This document shows positions 1 through 6,845 of a stretch of 12,878 nt of DNA, piece after piece. The position numbers and the translations under genes are program-made. Each line of letters starts with the position of its first letter. Position 1 is the first letter of the stretch. The notes under the pieces were generated by a model that had not been told where the DNA came from, searched no databases, and saw only the letters and a program-made list of their open reading frames with translations. Source of the stretch: Hyphomicrobiales bacterium (GTDB taxonomy: Bacteria > Pseudomonadota > Alphaproteobacteria > Rhizobiales > Aestuariivirgaceae); NCBI GenBank assembly GCA_027067085.1, contig JAMOMM010000189.1, positions 1 through 12,878 on the forward strand, in the 5' to 3' direction.

Positions 1-2801
1 CTTATGTGACGTTGATTACAGTGACCACGCCAACAGGTGAGACCGCAACATCAAGTGTGGTGTGGGCTGTTGATAATGTTGACCCCGATGCAACTGGTGA
101 TAATGCGGCAACAGCGCTCAATACGCCTGTTATTATCAATCCACTGTCTAATGATGCCGATGGCGGCAATGATGATGACACGCTCAGTGTGGCCAGCGTG
201 ACGGCACCTGCCAATGGAACGGTTGTTGTCAATCCTGATGGCACTGTTACCTACACGCCAAACCCTGGGTTTAGTGGCACGGATACGTTTGATTATATGA
301 TTGATGACGGGCAGGGCGGTGCTGATACGGCAACGATTAGCGTTAGTGTTGATGTGCCTTTGGTGGGCGCGCCTACCGCAACGCCAATTGCTCCAGCCAG
401 CCTTAATGATAGTGAGACCATTGCCCCGATTGATACCTCTGGCTCGTTTACTGATCCTGATGGTGATCCGCTTACATTTACTGCGAGCAATCTTCCTGAT
501 GGTCTGGTGATGGACCCTGTAACAGGGATCATCACGGGCACTGTTGATAATGATGCTTCTGGTGATGGGCCTTATAATGTTGTGGTCACGGCCACTGATC
601 CAAACGGTAATCAGGTTAGCGAAATTTTGGCTATTGGTGTTGCAAACCCTGCTCCAACAGCTGGAGATGATAGTGCTGATACGGCGGCTAATACACCTGT
701 TACCGTCAACGTGCTGGGCAATGATACAGACCCTGATGGGGACACGCTAAGTGTGGCTTTGATTAATGACCAACCTGCAAATGGCACGGTGACGATTAAC
801 CCAGATGGGACGATTGAATACACACCGAACGCGGCCTTTATTGGCACCGATACGTTTACTTATATTTTGGAAGATGCCAATGGTGGGCGCAGTGAAGCTG
901 CGGTTAGCATTAATGTTGGGATTGTGGGGCCAAACACGCCAGTTGCAATACCGATTGGCCCAGAAACAATTACTGAGGGCGCACCGATTGCCCCGATTGA
1001 TGTCTCAGGCTCATTTAGTGATCCCGATGGTGATCCGCTTACGTACACTGCCGCAGGATTGCCTGATGGTCTGGTGATTGATCCTGCAACGGGGGTTATT
1101 ACTGGTACGCCAGATAATGATGCTTCGCTCACGGGACCATATACGGTGACCATTACGGCGATTGATCCAGCTGGCAATCAGGTGTCAGAGGACATTGTGA
1201 TTGGGGTGGATAATCCAGCCCCAACGGCCAATGCTGATAACGCGACGACCGCGCCAGATGCGCCTGTTGTGATTAATGTTTTGGGCAATGATAGCGATCC
1301 AGATGGTGACATGTTGAGCGTGAGCGCAACAACACCGCCTGCAAATGGTGTGGTTGTAGTCAATCTCGATGGCACGGTTACATATACGCCAAACTCAGGC
1401 TTTGAAGGCACTGATAGCTTTACCTATAGCGTGTCCGATGGCCAAGGCGGCACTGATACGCAAACTGTGACGGTTGAAGTGACAGATACGCCTACAGGCA
1501 TTGGCTCTAACAGCACTGTGCCACCTCAAACAGGTGATGATGGCAGCAATCCTGCGCCTGTTGATACCTCACAATATTTGGTTGATCCCGATGGTGACCC
1601 ACTCACATTTACCGCCACAGGCTTACCTGTTGGTTTAAGCATTGACCCAGTGACGGGTATTATCTCTGGTACGATTGATCCATCGGCCTCGCAAGGGGGG
1701 GATGACCCTGTTGCAGCGCCGGGGGTTTATACAGCGACGATTACGGGTGATGATGGCAATGGGGGAACGGTAACGACCACGGTGACGTATTCGATCAGCA
1801 ATGTTGATCCGATTGTTATTGGCGCATTGCCTGATTTGGAGCAGCATGATGCGGATGACGTTTCGATTGATGCGGCAAGTGTTTTTGATGACCCTGATGG
1901 TGATGTGCTTACATTTACTGCAACAGGTTTGCCGATTGGGCTTTCCATTGATCCTTTAACAGGTGAAATCAGCGGCACCATTGATGACATTGCTTCTGAC
2001 AGTGGTCCTTATACAATCACTGTGTTTGCCGATGATGGCGAGGGCGGTGCTGTGAGTGTGATGTTTGAAATGGAAGTTCTTGCCAATGGCTTGCCATTGC
2101 CACCTGAAAGTGAAGTTGGGCATGGGCCTGAATTTTCGCAAAGTGGACAAGGCCCGACTAGTGATGATAATTCCAACCTGAATGACAGTATTGTGACGGG
2201 TGTTTTATCTGATGCCCTTAATGATATTGAAAGCTTGAACGGCGGGCCCGATTTTGGTTCAGATCAAGATAGCATCATTACTGAGTTGGTTGCCTGGATA
2301 GGTAATCAGGGCAATGGTTGGATGGATAATCTTCTTTCGAATGATGGTTATGATACTTACCTCGGACGAAGCCTCGACTTGGATGTGACCTTTGATGGTG
2401 CAGGTGAAAACGCTTCATTGCGGATCAAAACGTTGGTTGTTGAAGATGTGGTTTTCGTTGAGCTGACTTCGGTTGGGGGTGACACTATGATGTTGTCTAA
2501 GCTCTCTGTTCTTAGTTCAGACGGATCGGCGATGCCCGAATCAATCTTACGAATCGATGCTGGTTCTTTGGTTATCAACTCAATTGTTGGGTCCGAATGG
2601 GTGGGGCTAAAGTTGAAAGCGTTGTTCGATGATGGCATTAGCGAGTATTGGGACATTAAAATCAATCTGATTTCTGGTGAAGTTCTTGCAGGAGACCATG
2701 GCGGTGGAGATCGAGCTGACTCTGGATTTAACAGGCAATTACAAAGGTTTGCGTCTTTATCTTTAGATTCAAATGAGCGACTGTTTAATGCACTTCAATA
2801 A
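1..2801 (+). CDS. 3' part of a large tandem-95/putative-Ig repeat surface protein (adhesin-like)
   Basis: The reading frame is already open at the left edge (tat gtg acg..., frame 3) and ends at TAA 2799-2801, so the true start lies upstream. The GTG at 6 is internal. Residue numbers below count from that GTG. Residues 1-25 are the tail of a further Ig-like domain. Then come tandem-95/cadherin-like domains (about 26-118, 218-305, 407-495), each with a PANGTVxxNPDGTxxYTP-type core. They alternate with putative-Ig (He_PIG-like) domains (about 125-215, 312-404, 500-603, 605-693), each with a DPDGDPLTFTAxxLPxGL-type core. The DPDGD motif occurs six times and may bind calcium, as in cadherin-like folds. 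Residues 695-931 are not repetitive, start with a Gly/Ser/Asn/Asp-rich linker, and probably fold as a beta-rich terminal domain. No RTX nonapeptides, LPXTG motif or transmembrane segment are visible. The domain type suggests an extracellular adhesin or matrix protein. The neighbouring TolC and adaptor genes fit export by a type I-like route, but the substrate assignment is inference. Confidence 0.85.
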   Translation, partial: YVTLITVTTPTGETATSSVVWAVDNVDPDATGDNAATALNTPVIINPLSNDADGGNDDDTLSVASVTAPANGTVVVNPDGTVTYTPNPGFSGTDTFDYMIDDGQGGADTATISVSVDVPLVGAPTATPIAPASLNDSETIAPIDTSGSFTDPDGDPLTFTASNLPDGLVMDPVTGIITGTVDNDASGDGPYNVVVTATDPNGNQVSEILAIGVANPAPTAGDDSADTAANTPVTVNVLGNDTDPDGDTLSVALINDQPANGTVTINPDGTIEYTPNAAFIGTDTFTYILEDANGGRSEAAVSINVGIVGPNTPVAIPIGPETITEGAPIAPIDVSGSFSDPDGDPLTYTAAGLPDGLVIDPATGVITGTPDNDASLTGPYTVTITAIDPAGNQVSEDIVIGVDNPAPTANADNATTAPDAPVVINVLGNDSDPDGDMLSVSATTPPANGVVVVNLDGTVTYTPNSGFEGTDSFTYSVSDGQGGTDTQTVTVEVTDTPTGIGSNSTVPPQTGDDGSNPAPVDTSQYLVDPDGDPLTFTATGLPVGLSIDPVTGIISGTIDPSASQGGDDPVAAPGVYTATITGDDGNGGTVTTTVTYSISNVDPIVIGALPDLEQHDADDVSIDAASVFDDPDGDVLTFTATGLPIGLSIDPLTGEISGTIDDIASDSGPYTITVFADDGEGGAVSVMFEMEVLANGLPLPPESEVGHGPEFSQSGQGPTSDDNSNLNDSIVTGVLSDALNDIESLNGGPDFGSDQDSIITELVAWIGNQGNGWMDNLLSNDGYDTYLGRSLDLDVTFDGAGENASLRIKTLVVEDVVFVELTSVGGDTMMLSKLSVLSSDGSAMPESILRIDAGSLVINSIVGSEWVGLKLKALFDDGISEYWDIKINLISGEVLAGDHGGGDRADSGFNRQLQRFASLSLDSNERLFNALQ
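81..1786 (+). repeat. In-frame composite repeat of 564-567 bp inside the adhesin gene
   Basis: Pairs of one tandem-95 domain and one Ig-like domain recur with a fixed period. The sequence encoding NPDGTVTYTP-like cores starts at 231, 798 and 1362, which are steps of 567 and 564. The sequence encoding LPDGL or LPVGL cores has its proline codon at 495, 1062 and 1626, again 567 and 564. A fourth Ig-like copy follows after only 306 bp (1932) without a tandem-95 partner. The copies have diverged at DNA level, so these are old protein-domain duplications rather than a recent tandem array. Confidence 0.8.
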
Positions 2802-2851
2802 ATAAATTTCTAATTACACGTGTAGGTAGGTGTTCAATACAACCTAAACGG

Positions 2852-2857
2852 TATACA
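2852..2857 (+). promoter_or_regulatory. Possible -10 element before the TolC-like gene
   Basis: TATACA at 2852-2857 resembles a sigma-70 -10 hexamer and lies 39 bases before the start of the TolC-like gene. The best -35 match, TGTTCA at 2831-2836, sits at a short 15-bp spacing, so the call is weak. If it is real, the exporter genes can be transcribed separately from the adhesin. If not, they depend on read-through across the 95-bp gap, in which I see no convincing terminator. Confidence 0.25.
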
Positions 2858-2896
2858 TTTTGATTCGACAAGTTAAAGTAGAAGGGACTGAGGGGA

Positions 2897-4387
2897 ATGA
2901 TTTTCAAAACGAAAGGTATTGTGTTGAGCGGGCTTATGCTTGCTGGCTGTGCCGCTTCACCAGAGGCGTTGACATTGGAGGAGGTGAATGCATTTACATC
3001 TAAGAATTTACAAGATGTTGTTGCTAACCAAGAGCCGATTTCACAATCAATTGGTTTGTATGACGCGATGGCACGAGCTTTGAAATACAATCTCGACTTT
3101 AAAGTTGAGATGATGAACGAAGCGCTTGCTGCGCGTAAGTTTGATTTAGCTAATTATGATATGATGCCATCGCTTGTTGCCAATTCTGGTTATGCAGGGC
3201 GTAGTAATCACTCTGGCGGGAAAAGTCGTTTGTTGACGGCACCGTTCTCTCAATCACTTGCACCTTCAACGTCTTCTAATAAAAATGTGATTTCTGGTGA
3301 TTTGACTTTTAGCTGGCATATTCTTGACTTTGGTTTGTCATATGTGCGGGCCAAGCAAGCGGCAAATCAGGTTCTCATTGCCGAAGAGCGTCGCCGTAAA
3401 GTGGTCAATCGAATTATTGAAGATGTGCGAACTGCATATTGGCGGGCTTTGAGTGCGCAACGGTTGATTGGTTCATTGAGTAGTTTGCGCCATCGGGTGC
3501 AGCGGGCTTTGAAAAATTCTCGTTATCTTGCTTCATCAGGCCAAGCTGCGCCTCTAGCAGCAATGACTTATGAGCGTGAATTGATAGATATTAAACGTCA
3601 AATTCATGAACTTCATCGTGATTTAAAAACGGCAAAAATGCAATTGGCTGCATTGATGAATGTTTCGCCAGGCTCGCGTTTCACTTTGAGAGATCAACGT
3701 CGTAGAGGATCGCGTTTACGCATTGCGCTGAAGTCGTCAGATATGATTGCGGCTGCGTTACGTAACCGACCAGAATTGCGCGAAGAGATGATTAAGGTAC
3801 GTATCAGCCAACAAGACGCTGATGCAGCTTTGCTTGAATTGCTGCCAGGTGCAAATATTTATGCGCTTGCAAGTTTTGATACAAACGATTTCTTATTCCA
3901 TAATAACTGGTTGTCTTGGGGGGCTAAGGCGAGCTGGAATGCAATGCGCTTGTTTGCTTACCCTACAAAGGCTGCGAGTATTGATGCACAAAAAGCGTTG
4001 AATAAAGCACGGGCTTTGGCTTTGACGATGGCGGTGATGACACAAGTTCATGTGGCGCGGGCAAAATTTGCAAATGCCCGTCATGTGGTGGCTGCTTCTG
4101 GCGAGTATTATAGAGTGCAGCGCCGAATTTTAGCGAAGGTTCGGGCAAAAGCAGCCAATAATGCGAGCAGCGAACAAACGCTAATTCGTGAGGAAATGAA
4201 CGCATTAGTGGCGCGGGCAAAGTACGACATTGCTTATGCAGGCTTGCAAAATGCTTATGCCAATATTTATGCGTCAATGGGCATTGATCCGTATCCTGGT
4301 GATATTTCATCGTCACAAAGCGTAAAATCTTTGGCGGCTTCTTTGCGAAGCACATGGGTTGAACGTGGTGCGAAATCAGGCGCGTAG
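2897..4387 (+). CDS. TolC/OprM-family outer-membrane efflux lipoprotein
   Basis: The 496-residue product starts with a lipoprotein signal peptide: basic MIFKTK, a hydrophobic core, and the lipobox LAGC with the cysteine at residue 18. The body is long, alanine-rich and helical, with two similar halves of the kind seen in outer-membrane efflux proteins. Examples are the YDAMARALKYNLDFKVE segment near the start of the first half and the AALRNRPELREEMIKVRIS segment opening the second half. The length is normal for the TolC/OprM (OEP) family. Such proteins form trimeric outer-membrane channels with a periplasmic alpha-barrel that docks onto HlyD/AcrA-type adaptors. ATG 2897 is preceded by a GAAGGGA Shine-Dalgarno (2881-2887) at 9 bases. 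The gene lies 95 bp after the repeat protein and 51 bp before an adaptor gene, which supports a role as the outer-membrane exit of the same machine. Confidence 0.9.
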   Translation: MIFKTKGIVLSGLMLAGCAASPEALTLEEVNAFTSKNLQDVVANQEPISQSIGLYDAMARALKYNLDFKVEMMNEALAARKFDLANYDMMPSLVANSGYAGRSNHSGGKSRLLTAPFSQSLAPSTSSNKNVISGDLTFSWHILDFGLSYVRAKQAANQVLIAEERRRKVVNRIIEDVRTAYWRALSAQRLIGSLSSLRHRVQRALKNSRYLASSGQAAPLAAMTYERELIDIKRQIHELHRDLKTAKMQLAALMNVSPGSRFTLRDQRRRGSRLRIALKSSDMIAAALRNRPELREEMIKVRISQQDADAALLELLPGANIYALASFDTNDFLFHNNWLSWGAKASWNAMRLFAYPTKAASIDAQKALNKARALALTMAVMTQVHVARAKFANARHVVAASGEYYRVQRRILAKVRAKAANNASSEQTLIREEMNALVARAKYDIAYAGLQNAYANIYASMGIDPYPGDISSSQSVKSLAASLRSTWVERGAKSGA

Positions 4388-4438
4388 AAGCTGACGTGAA
4401 ATTGAAATGAAGTTGTTTTTGGTAGAAAGAGAAGCGTT

Positions 4439-5206
4439 GTGTTGAATAATAAAATCAAAAAATCCAAAGTGAAATGGCTGGCAATATTGTTGGGTGGTTT
4501 GACTATGGCAACACCAGTGTCTTCTTGTCTTGCAGCGGAGGTGTTGCAGGTGAGGGCGGTTATTAAAGCCAATGCCAGTGCAACAATTTCGGTAGCAATT
4601 TCAGCGCGGGTTCAAACTTTACCGTTTCGTGAGGGACAAGTTTTTAAAAAAGGTGATGTGCTGGTTTCGTTTTCTTGTGATCGTTACAAAGCAGATTTAA
4701 GAGCCAAAGTCGCAGCGTTTCAGGCCCGTTCTTTGGTGGCAAAAAATAATACAAGACTATTGCGCCACCAAGCGGTTGGTAGAAATGAACTTGCGGTTTC
4801 AATCTCACAAATGGCCGAAGCAGAAGCAGTGAAAGACGGACAGGCGGCTTTGGTTCGTCAGTGTGAAATTTTAGCCCCCTATGATGGTAAAATGGTTGAG
4901 CGGCTGATTAATACCTATGAAATTCCAGCACCTAATCAACCGCTCATTAAGGTCATTGATAGGTCGCAAGTTGAAGTGAAGTTGATTGTACCTTCAAAGT
5001 GGTTGGTATGGTTGAAAGCTGAAACGCGGTTTAATGTGTTGCTCGATGAAACTGGCACCGTTTTACACGCGAAAGTTACTCGTTTGGGTGCTGTTGTAGA
5101 TGCTGTTTCTCAAACAGTAAAAGTGACGGGTGCTTTAGTGTCACCGTCGAAAAAAGTTTTACCTGGTATGAGTGGGACGGCGACGTTCTCTTATACGGGT
5201 AGTTGA
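4439..5206 (+). CDS. Small periplasmic adaptor (HlyD/RND membrane-fusion protein family)
   Basis: The 255-residue product has a Sec signal peptide (basic KIKKSKVK, then a hydrophobic stretch; likely signal peptidase I cleavage after CLAA, residue 33). It then has the usual adaptor order: first lipoyl half-motif (about 50-80, with VxxLPFREGQxFKKGDVL), a short helical hairpin (about 82-140), second lipoyl half (about 142-175, ILAPYDGKM), and a beta-barrel domain (about 176-252). At 255 residues it is much shorter than AcrA or MdtA (about 370-400), mainly because the hairpin is short. Cys80 and Cys142 bracket the hairpin and could form a disulfide. Start choice is uncertain: GTG 4439 is the longest option, and TTG 4442 has better spacing (7 rather than 4 bases) from the weak purine-rich AGAGAAG at 4428-4434. 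It probably bridges the TolC-like channel to the inner-membrane parts encoded downstream. Confidence 0.85.
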   Translation: MLNNKIKKSKVKWLAILLGGLTMATPVSSCLAAEVLQVRAVIKANASATISVAISARVQTLPFREGQVFKKGDVLVSFSCDRYKADLRAKVAAFQARSLVAKNNTRLLRHQAVGRNELAVSISQMAEAEAVKDGQAALVRQCEILAPYDGKMVERLINTYEIPAPNQPLIKVIDRSQVEVKLIVPSKWLVWLKAETRFNVLLDETGTVLHAKVTRLGAVVDAVSQTVKVTGALVSPSKKVLPGMSGTATFSYTGS

Positions 5207-5293
5207 AATCGGGTGGGCATTATCTCTCTCCCCAACAGGCGGCTCTTGTCAATTTAGCCCCTAAATGCCCACCCGATTTCTAACTTTATTTTT
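5201..5293 (+). terminator. Large hairpin with U-rich tail between the two adaptor genes (attenuator, processing site or palindromic repeat)
   Basis: A perfect 17-bp inverted repeat pairs 5205-5221 with 5264-5280 (arm starts GAAATCGGGTGGGC). It extends by four more pairs (5201-5204 with 5282-5285) across one bulged T at 5281. The right arm is followed by TTTATTTTT (5285-5293). The loop is long (42 bases) and holds a competing small hairpin, ATTTAG-CCC-CTAAAT (5252-5266), which shares bases with the large stem. The left arm overlaps the TGA stop of the small adaptor gene. The U-rich tail suggests termination or attenuation; the long loop is more typical of a palindromic intergenic element. No clear promoter lies between it and the next gene, so complete termination would silence the last two genes. 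Confidence 0.6.
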
Positions 5294-5321
5294 AGTCTCA
5301 AATTTCTAAAGTGATTTTGAT

Positions 5322-6845
5322 ATGACACCTTCGCCCAAAGTATCGATAAAAGCTGCGGTAAAAAAGGGCATAGGTCACAGTCGAATTTCAAGAGATGTGG
5401 ATGGGGTAAAACGACACCAACAAGTCAAGACGCAGTCGACAGCTCAATCGTCTGAAAAACTTCAAGTTTTATTGTCACTGGAAGCGCAAATGCGGGCGCA
5501 ACGAAGTGTGTCTGCTTTGTCATTGTGGGTTGTAAATGAACTTCGGACGATCGTTGATTATTCTCAATGTATATTTTTGCGGCTTAATAAGAGCAACAAA
5601 TCGCGGGTGCAATCTGTCTCCAGTTTAGCAAGTGTTGACCGTCATGCACCGTTTATTCGATTGGTTGAGCAACGGGTTGATGAGGCTTTAAAGGCAAATA
5701 GCAATACTGGGCCAGAGTTTGAGGACGCGGCGGTTTTTGGAATTTCGCTTCATCAATCATTGGAAGAGCAGAGTGTCGATCGTGGTTTAAGCGCTGATGT
5801 GGTTTATCCATTTCAAAAAGCAATACTGCTTCCTTTGCGTGACTTTGATGGACAAGTTTTTGGAGCGCTGTTGTTCGCGCGAAGAAATCACTGGACGGAA
5901 AAAGAACTGGTTGTCGTAACGCGGATTGGCGAGAGTTTTTCCCATTCCTTTCAATCCTTGGTGCCTAAGCGTAAATTGAAACCGTTTGGGTTATCGAAAT
6001 GGATTGGTATTTGCATAGCGGTGCTGATTGTGGCGGCAATGTTTATTCCTGTGCCAATGTCGGTGATGGCACCTGCGGAAATTGTTGCAGAACAACCATA
6101 TATTATTGCCGCGCCAATTGATGGCGTTATAAAAACTATTCAACCTGAAGCCAATTCAATGGTTTTAGCTGGTGATGTGTTGTTTGTGCTTGAAGATACA
6201 TTGTTGAGGTCTGATGCAGAAGTGGCACGGCGCAAGGAACTTGTTAGCCAAGCTCGACTTACGACGGCAAAGCAAACAGCATTTAGTGACCCTGCTGCGT
6301 ATAAACAATTAGCGATTAACAAAGCTGAAGTTGCTTTGGCCAAAGCTGAACGGGTTTATGCTGAGGATCGATTGCAACGAACCATTGTGCGGGCGAGGCA
6401 ATCTGGTTTGTTAATTTATAGCAACAAGAAAGATTGGCTCGGAAAACCCGTGCGCACGGGCGAACGAATAATGGAAATTGCAGATAGGGATCATGTGCAA
6501 ATTCGAATTGATTTGCCGGTCGGCGATGTTATTGGATTGCAAAAAAACGCGCGTGTTCGATTTTTTCTTGATGCAAACCCGCTTGAGCCGCTGGCTGCAA
6601 AAGTGGTGCGCGCCAGTTATCGGGCAAAAGATGTGCCAGGGATTGGGCTTGTCTATCAAATCGTGGCCGCGCTGGATGAAACTTTGGATGAGACTTTGGG
6701 TGAACCGCTGGAGCCGGCAACACGTTCTAAAAAACCTAGGATTGGGTTGCGTGGAACGGCGCAAATTCTTGGTGAAACAGTTTTTCTTGGGTTCTATTTG
6801 TTCCGTAAACCAATTTCTGCGGCCCGTCAGTATATGGGTATTTGA
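5322..6845 (+). CDS. GAF-like domain/HlyD-type membrane-fusion adaptor fusion protein
   Basis: The 507-residue product has four parts. A polar, basic N-terminus covers 1-45. A GAF-like domain covers about 46-212, ending with the typical LLPLRDFDGQVFGALLFAR core strands and an EKELVVVTRIGESF helix. One transmembrane helix covers about 227-246. An HlyD-like part follows: lipoyl half (256-292), helical hairpin (293-352), second lipoyl half (355-388) and beta-barrel (390-485). With Lys/Arg-rich residues 216-226 before the helix, the GAF-like part should be cytoplasmic and the adaptor part periplasmic. That layout would let a cytoplasmic signal or partner act on the envelope complex; the ligand is unknown. 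ATG 5322 has only a weak Shine-Dalgarno. The stop overlaps the next start (TGATG), indicating translational coupling with the M50 gene. GAF is assigned by pattern, not by a profile search; the adaptor part is firmer. Confidence 0.8.
   Translation: MTPSPKVSIKAAVKKGIGHSRISRDVDGVKRHQQVKTQSTAQSSEKLQVLLSLEAQMRAQRSVSALSLWVVNELRTIVDYSQCIFLRLNKSNKSRVQSVSSLASVDRHAPFIRLVEQRVDEALKANSNTGPEFEDAAVFGISLHQSLEEQSVDRGLSADVVYPFQKAILLPLRDFDGQVFGALLFARRNHWTEKELVVVTRIGESFSHSFQSLVPKRKLKPFGLSKWIGICIAVLIVAAMFIPVPMSVMAPAEIVAEQPYIIAAPIDGVIKTIQPEANSMVLAGDVLFVLEDTLLRSDAEVARRKELVSQARLTTAKQTAFSDPAAYKQLAINKAEVALAKAERVYAEDRLQRTIVRARQSGLLIYSNKKDWLGKPVRTGERIMEIADRDHVQIRIDLPVGDVIGLQKNARVRFFLDANPLEPLAAKVVRASYRAKDVPGIGLVYQIVAALDETLDETLGEPLEPATRSKKPRIGLRGTAQILGETVFLGFYLFRKPISAARQYMGI
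6672..6719 (+). repeat. 12-bp tandem micro-repeat (LDET/LGEP) in the GAF-adaptor gene
   Basis: Consecutive 12-base units CTGGATGAAACT, TTGGATGAGACT and TTGGGTGAACCG, then a degenerate fourth (CTGGAGCCGGCA), encode LDET-LDET-LGEP-LEPA at residues 451-466. They form an acidic, proline-containing loop inside the C-terminal beta-barrel region, just before KKPRIGLRGTAQI. Confidence 0.6.

Noticed and set aside
6..8. GTG at 6 as the start of the repeat protein
   Set aside because: The frame is open at the window edge and the upstream codon continues an Ig-like domain, so this is an internal valine codon.
293..1990. Antisense reading frames of 70-105 codons across the repeat region
   Set aside because: They recur with the repeat unit and mirror the Asp/Gly/Thr-rich coding strand. 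They have no convincing start signals or recognisable domains, so they are shadows of the adhesin gene.
2815..2824. Perfect 10-bp palindrome TACACGTGTA between the adhesin and TolC genes
   Set aside because: Palindromes this short are expected about a dozen times by chance in a window of this size, and nothing else marks it as an operator.
3963..4572. Antisense frames opposite the TolC gene and its junction with the adaptor gene (130 and 101 codons)
   Set aside because: They overlap well-supported genes on the + strand, have no family features, and have low-complexity composition typical of reverse-strand reads.
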